Assembly: GCA_013041785.1 (NCBI GenBank) | Contig: JABDRK010000107.1 | Coordinates: 1-16,526 of the forward strand | Direction: 5' to 3' | Origin: Eudoraea sp. | GTDB taxonomy: Bacteria > Bacteroidota > Bacteroidia > Flavobacteriales > Flavobacteriaceae | Length of the DNA stretch: 16,526 nucleotides | In this document: piece after piece, positions 12,181 through 16,526 of the stretch | How positions within the stretch are numbered: position 1 is the first letter of the stretch | How the letters are laid out: each line of letters begins with the position of its first letter | Position numbers and translations under genes: made by a program | The notes under the pieces: generated by a model | The model's database searches: none | What the model was told of the DNA's origin: nothing | The model's input: the letters and a program-made list of their open reading frames with translations, nothing else

Positions 12181-14118
12181 TCAGGAATTGGTTTCCAATT
12201 CCATGGATTGGCCGTCCTCTATAGGTTCTCCCGGATCCTTTTTTAAATAGACTTCCAGGAATTTCAGCACCTCGCTATAGGCTTCTATCTGATTTTCCTT
12301 TTTCACAAAGCCGTGTCCTTCATCTTCAAACAAGACATATTCCACCGGTACCCCATTGGCACGCACGCCAGCCACGATCTCATCAGACTCCACCTGCAGC
12401 ACACGCGGGTTTGTAGCCCCCTGTAAAACGATTAGTGGCTTGGTCACCTTATCGGTATGGAAGAGGGGGGATATCGCCCTTAACCGCACGGAATCAGCGC
12501 TGTACGGATCTCCCAGTTCTTTATAAAGTGCATCTTTGAAGGAAGCCCACCATGGCGGAATGCTTTTTAAGGTACGTATCCAGTTGGTGACCCCAAACAG
12601 GTTCACCCCAACGGCAAATTCTTCCGGAGTATAAGTAAGGGCAGCCATGGTCATGTAGCCTCCGTAAGAGCCCCCGATGATCCCGATTTTTTCCGGATCG
12701 ATTTCGGATTGTTGAGCCAGCCAGTTCTTTCCTTCAACACAGTCCTTAAGGTCCTTGTCCCCGTGGTTCAGGTCGTCCATCTGGTAAAAGGTCTTACCAT
12801 AGCCGCTGCTCCCGCGGTTGTTGACCGCCAGGATGGCATAACCGTGGTTGACCAGGTATTGGATCAGGGAACTGAAATTCTGACGGCTTTGTCCGCCGGG
12901 CCCCCCATGTACCCATACGAGGGCAGGAACCTTATTGTCTTCCGAGGCCTGGTGGGGTTTGTAATAGATAGCCGGAATCTCCAGTCCGTCAAAGGAAGCG
13001 AAGCGAACCACCTCTGCCGTCACCAAATGTTCCGGGGTGATTTCCGGATTCAGCACATCCGTGAGCTTGGTCAAATCCTCAGATTGCAAATCATAGACAT
13101 ACAGATTAGATGGTGTGTGCGAGCCCCCGGCATAGAAACGCATCATACTCTCGTCTCGTGAAAAGCTCACATTGGTGATGCTGGCATTTTCAATTTCAGG
13201 CAGTTCGATGTTCTCCCCACTGGCCACGTCCATCACCTCTATCATGTTCTTGGCGTCTTGGTTGATATAGGTAACCTGGTACTTGCCATTTTCAGTAAAA
13301 TAGCTACCCATGATATCCCAGTCGCGCTCCATGACTTTTTCACGGCTACCGTCCTCAAGGTTGTACTTCATCAGGTAGGCAAATTCCGAGCCGTCATCTG
13401 TGGAATAATAAAAGGCCGAATTATCCAGGGAAAAATCCTGCATGCTATTTGCGCTCTGGTTTTCATTAATCTTGATCAGGGCATCATCTTCCCTGCTAAA
13501 CAGAAAAAGGTCGCTGTCATTAGTATTTAAAGCCTTGCTGACAGCAACATATTCGTCATCCCAGGAGATTCCCTCCACACTGTAGCCCTCGGTATTTTCA
13601 AAAAGCAGGGTAGGAGTCAGGGTGGCGACATCCATTTTATAGAGGTCGTTATACTGCTTATCCCGTTTGTTTGAGGCAAAATAAAAATGCTCCTTGTCTT
13701 TGGACCAGCCATAGAACAGGGCTCGGGCCCCTTCATAGGGTGTCAGGTCTTGTTGGTTGCCTTCTTCATCTCTGAGGTAGATGTGGTAGATCTCGTCCCC
13801 GTTATTGTCCATGCGGAATAGCATGCGTTCGTCTTCAGGGAAATAGGAGATAGCAAATACAGAGGAGCTGTCCGATTCCGTTACCGGCATCATATCGCCA
13901 CCAGCCGCAGGAACCGTATACATATTGTAGATTCCTGAACGGTTACTGGAAACCAGCAATTTAGATTTGTCCGGAGAAAAACTCCCGCCCCCCACATTTT
14001 CATTGTCCATCATCTGCTCGATGGTATAGCTCTTGAGCGTCTCAGCTATTGAGGGCTCTTTTTTCTCCTGGCAACTCCAGATAAGGATAATGCCCAGAAG
14101 CAGCATGCTTTTTTTCAT
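12181..14118 (-). CDS. S9 family (prolyl oligopeptidase-type) peptidase lipoprotein
   Basis: Protein of 645 residues with a lipoprotein signal (MKKSMLLLGIILIWSC, lipid Cys16), so it is exported and membrane anchored. Residues about 35-360 form a beta-propeller of WD/TolB-like blades (GGGSFSPDKSKLLVSSNRSG, then ISYFPEDERMLF, then SFSRDESMMRFYAGG). The peptidase domain (about 370-625) has the oxyanion motif WVHGGPGG, a NNRGSSGYG segment, nucleophile Ser484 in GGSYGGY and His602 in DEGHGF. At the usual Asp of G..DPRV this protein reads GATNPRV, with Asn570. It probably trims peptides in the periplasm or at the surface if still active. It starts 41 bp after the upstream BNR/VPS10 gene, so the two are likely co-transcribed, and is ended by a strong hairpin. 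Confidence 0.93.
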   Translation of the reverse strand: MKKSMLLLGIILIWSCQEKKEPSIAETLKSYTIEQMMDNENVGGGSFSPDKSKLLVSSNRSGIYNMYTVPAAGGDMMPVTESDSSSVFAISYFPEDERMLFRMDNNGDEIYHIYLRDEEGNQQDLTPYEGARALFYGWSKDKEHFYFASNKRDKQYNDLYKMDVATLTPTLLFENTEGYSVEGISWDDEYVAVSKALNTNDSDLFLFSREDDALIKINENQSANSMQDFSLDNSAFYYSTDDGSEFAYLMKYNLEDGSREKVMERDWDIMGSYFTENGKYQVTYINQDAKNMIEVMDVASGENIELPEIENASITNVSFSRDESMMRFYAGGSHTPSNLYVYDLQSEDLTKLTDVLNPEITPEHLVTAEVVRFASFDGLEIPAIYYKPHQASEDNKVPALVWVHGGPGGQSRQNFSSLIQYLVNHGYAILAVNNRGSSGYGKTFYQMDDLNHGDKDLKDCVEGKNWLAQQSEIDPEKIGIIGGSYGGYMTMAALTYTPEEFAVGVNLFGVTNWIRTLKSIPPWWASFKDALYKELGDPYSADSVRLRAISPLFHTDKVTKPLIVLQGATNPRVLQVESDEIVAGVRANGVPVEYVLFEDEGHGFVKKENQIEAYSEVLKFLEVYLKKDPGEPIEDGQSMELETNS

Positions 14119-14159
14119 TATAGTTCGTTTTTTAATGGTTTACTTGTTATATCAGACGC

Positions 14160-16526
14160 CTATTCCAGCGTAAAGGTTTCGGTTTCTTTAAAAGGGGACA
14201 GCTCCAGTTTTTCCATCTCTTCTTTGTAGGCCTTCCAGCGGTTCGCAAAGAATGCGTTGGTTTGTTGCAAGGCGGCCTTCAGGTCGTCCTGGGCAAATTT
14301 GATCAGCTGCTCCTCGGTAGACGTAATCCCGGTTTTCCGGCTGGCCACATAGCGGTACGCATTGCCTATGCGCCGCATAACGGTTATCTCGGGATTCCTT
14401 GTAATTCCCTGCCGCTTGTCTTCCTTGCCCAGATAGACCGCAATAACAGAGTCTATGGCTTTAACCATATCCCCCGAGGTCTTGATCTGGTCCTTGAATT
14501 TTTCCTTGTCCAGCACCTTTAATTCTCTCTGGAATTTGTTGGCAATGTTCTTGCTTTCCACCAGTTGTTTTACAGCATCCGCAGCTGTCTGCATATGTCC
14601 TTCCAGCTTTTTGGTGGTTTCATAGACAGCATTGATGGCCGACAGGGAAACATTGATCCTGGGGTCTGTTTTTACGGTTACCGAGGTCTCATCGGTCAGG
14701 TCACCGTATTCCACCACCACCTTATAGTTTCCGGGTTTAACTGTAGCACCTCCGGGTTCCCTTGTCCGTTTGCGGATTCGTCGTGATGGGCGGTCTGGTC
14801 CGGCTTCATCCAGGTTCCAATAGACCCGGTGGAAGCCTTTTTTCTCCGGGGTTTTGTATTTCAGGGTACGGATCAACCGGTCTCCGTCATAGATCTTAAA
14901 GAAGACGGTATCCCTGGTTTTTTTCTTTTCCTCAGCACCCTCATCCTTCATTTCTTCTTTGTCCTCCTTCTTAGCCTCTGGTTTCTCTCTCTTTTTACCC
15001 TTTTTTAGATAATACGTGATCATGGCACCGCCATCCCGGTTTTCCGCATTGTAGAGGGCATCGCCCCCAAAACGGCTCCCTGTGGGCTGCTGGTATGCGG
15101 CCAGGTAGGCATCCGGGCCTGGAAAGAGGCTGATCTCCTGATTCAGGATCGTTTTATCCCCGGCCAGGGCCCTTAGCGGACGGATATCGTCCAGCACCCA
15201 GGCAGCGCGCCCAAAAGTTCCGATCACAAGATCCTGTTCTCTGGGGTGGATCACCAGATCTTTGGTGGATACAGTAGGGTAGCCCTCTGTCCATTTCTGC
15301 CAGTTGTTGCCGGCATCAAAGGAAATATATAATCCGTCATCAGTCCCGAGGAACATGAGGTTTGGGTTTTCTTTGTCTTCCACAATGGAAAGTGCATAGC
15401 TCTTCACATCGTTCCCATCCACGATCCGGGTCCATGTTTTCCCATAATCCCGGGTGCGATAGGCATAGGGTGTATAGTTGTACCTGCGGTAATCGTTCGC
15501 GATAAGCAGGGCTTCCCCTTTGTTGCGTTGAGAGGCCTTGATCTGAGGGATCCAGCTGCCTTTGGGCAGCCCTTTTATATTCTGGGTCACTTCCGTCCAG
15601 CTGGAACCACCGTTTTGTGTAATATGAACCCGACCATCATCGGTACCCACCCAGAGCATGTCTTTTTCCACTGTGGAAGGCTCAATAACCAGGATGGTAC
15701 AGTGGTTTTCGGCTCCGGTGGCATCCATGGTAAGGCCCCCGCTTTCGCTTTGTTTTTGCTTTTCCGGATCGTTAGTAGTAAGGTCCGGGGAAATAACTTC
15801 CCAGGTCAGGCCTTTGTCCGTGCTTTTATGTACAAACTGGCTCCCGAAATAGACCGTGCTGTTGTCAAACGGGTCCTGCCCGATCCCGGCATTCCAGTTA
15901 AAGCGCAGTTTGGTTTCCGCATCCGGTGGGGTAGGGCGTACGGAGTAATTGTTCCCCGTCTGCCAGTCGTACCGGCTTACAAATCCCTGCTGGCTCATGG
16001 CGTATCCGTAGCGGGAATCATCCAGGTCCGGGACCACGTCGAAGCCGTCCCCGAAGGCGATCTCCTGCCAGTAGCTGTTGCGGATGCCCTGGGCGCGCCA
16101 GACATAGGCCGGGCCCCTCCAGGAGCCATTGTCCTGCATGCCGCCGTAGACATTGTAGGGGTATTCATTATCCACACTGATGTGGTAGAACTGGGCTACC
16201 GGCAGATTGCCGATAAAACGCCAGGTCTTTCCGCCATCCTTGGTAATGTTCATCCCTCCATCGTTTCCGTCGATCATAAATTGGCCGTTATCCGGGTGGA
16301 TCCACCAGGCGTGGTGGTCCGGGTGTACCCCGTTGTCAACCCCATAGGCCGGCATCAACTGCGTGAAATTTTGTCCGCCGTCCTCGGAAACATTCACATA
16401 GGTAAAGACCGAAAATACCCTGTTCTCATTTTCCGGGTCCACATGGATGTCTGAATAGTAGAAAGGACGGTTACCAATATCGCTATTACTGTTGATCATT
16501 TTCCATTTAAAGCCCCCGTCCACACT
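14160..16526 (-). CDS. BNR/VPS10-like Asp-box repeat protein, N-terminus outside window
   Basis: At least 789 residues in an open frame reaching the window end; the GTG at 16523 sits inside an Asp-box (SVDGGFKW), so the true start is upstream. Repeated Asp-boxes mark a beta-propeller: SEDGGQNF, TKDGGKTW, STDKGLTW, TQNGGSSW, TRDYGKTW and SFDAGNNW. These proteins resemble sortilin/VPS10 and bacterial sialidase-type propellers and are generally secreted; no catalytic sialidase arginine triad was identified. After the propeller comes a Lys/Glu-rich stretch (coded at about 14910-15010), then an Ig-like strand segment (PGNYKVVVEYGDLTDE) and a helical C-terminus. The pairing with the S9 lipoprotein suggests joint action on external protein or peptide, but the substrate is unknown. 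Confidence 0.85.
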   Translation of the reverse strand, partial: SVDGGFKWKMINSNSDIGNRPFYYSDIHVDPENENRVFSVFTYVNVSEDGGQNFTQLMPAYGVDNGVHPDHHAWWIHPDNGQFMIDGNDGGMNITKDGGKTWRFIGNLPVAQFYHISVDNEYPYNVYGGMQDNGSWRGPAYVWRAQGIRNSYWQEIAFGDGFDVVPDLDDSRYGYAMSQQGFVSRYDWQTGNNYSVRPTPPDAETKLRFNWNAGIGQDPFDNSTVYFGSQFVHKSTDKGLTWEVISPDLTTNDPEKQKQSESGGLTMDATGAENHCTILVIEPSTVEKDMLWVGTDDGRVHITQNGGSSWTEVTQNIKGLPKGSWIPQIKASQRNKGEALLIANDYRRYNYTPYAYRTRDYGKTWTRIVDGNDVKSYALSIVEDKENPNLMFLGTDDGLYISFDAGNNWQKWTEGYPTVSTKDLVIHPREQDLVIGTFGRAAWVLDDIRPLRALAGDKTILNQEISLFPGPDAYLAAYQQPTGSRFGGDALYNAENRDGGAMITYYLKKGKKREKPEAKKEDKEEMKDEGAEEKKKTRDTVFFKIYDGDRLIRTLKYKTPEKKGFHRVYWNLDEAGPDRPSRRIRKRTREPGGATVKPGNYKVVVEYGDLTDETSVTVKTDPRINVSLSAINAVYETTKKLEGHMQTAADAVKQLVESKNIANKFQRELKVLDKEKFKDQIKTSGDMVKAIDSVIAVYLGKEDKRQGITRNPEITVMRRIGNAYRYVASRKTGITSTEEQLIKFAQDDLKAALQQTNAFFANRWKAYKEEMEKLELSPFKETETFTLE

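Noticed and set aside
15528..16454. Long open frame on the plus strand (308 codons)
   Set aside because: It lies fully antisense to the BNR/VPS10-type gene, whose Asp-box repeats prove the minus-strand reading; the plus-strand product resembles no family.
1..16526. tRNA/rRNA genes, CRISPR arrays, insertion sequences or prophage genes
   Set aside because: No tRNA-like cloverleaf, regular spacer array, transposase or phage protein was seen by eye on either strand.

Overview
The window looks like chromosome of a member of the Bacteroidota, most likely a marine Flavobacteriaceae. Four things point there. Starts mostly lack a strong Shine-Dalgarno sequence. Several promoters fit the Bacteroidota -33 TTTG / -7 TAnnTTTG pattern. 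The protein families are ones common in that group: periplasmic-TPR histidine kinases with LytTR regulators, 2TM-domain proteins, a LETM1-related protein, DUF2490, S9 lipoprotein peptidases and BNR/VPS10-type proteins. There are no RNA genes, transposons, CRISPR arrays or prophage genes. The assignment rests on protein and promoter style only.

Left part, 1-7131 (mostly + strand), signalling. A truncated TPR / HisKA_2 sensor kinase (1-1860) is followed after 1 bp by its REC-LytTR response regulator (1862-2596). A convergent PaiB-like FMN-binding protein lies at 2617-3231. Next comes a second, different LytTR system: a LytS-type membrane kinase with an extra C-terminal 2TM domain (3569-4906), four consecutive small stand-alone 2TM proteins (5021-6309) and a LytTR response regulator (6376-7131).

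The main discovery candidate is in this second system. Two promoters, one before the kinase (about 3299-3369) and one before the 2TM genes (about 4928-4998), carry the same arrangement. Each has two ACA(A/G)TT-type direct repeats exactly 21 bp apart, then a -33-like element, then a TTTG-ended -7 element, all at identical distances. This is the geometry expected of a LytTR dimer site, so the system probably controls its own kinase and its 2TM set. A 24-codon membrane-peptide ORF (3385-3459) starts just after the first promoter.

Middle, 7132-9544. A LETM1-related protein is on the minus strand (7207-8400). A 319-bp divergent gap holds inverted repeats. A 36-residue single-helix membrane protein lies on the plus strand (8720-8830). 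Two hairpins follow, and then a Cu/Zn superoxide dismutase lipoprotein on the minus strand (8957-9544) with its own promoter.

Right part, 9606-16526 (all minus strand). An alpha/beta hydrolase-OsmC fusion overlaps by one base a YdeI/OmpD-associated protein. Then come a DUF2490 outer-membrane-type protein, a terminator, an S9 peptidase lipoprotein with an Asn where the catalytic Asp normally sits, and a BNR/VPS10-type repeat protein that runs off the window. The last two are 41 bp apart and probably form one unit for secreted peptide or protein handling. The hydrolase-OsmC, YdeI and SodC genes suggest a loose stress-response neighbourhood.
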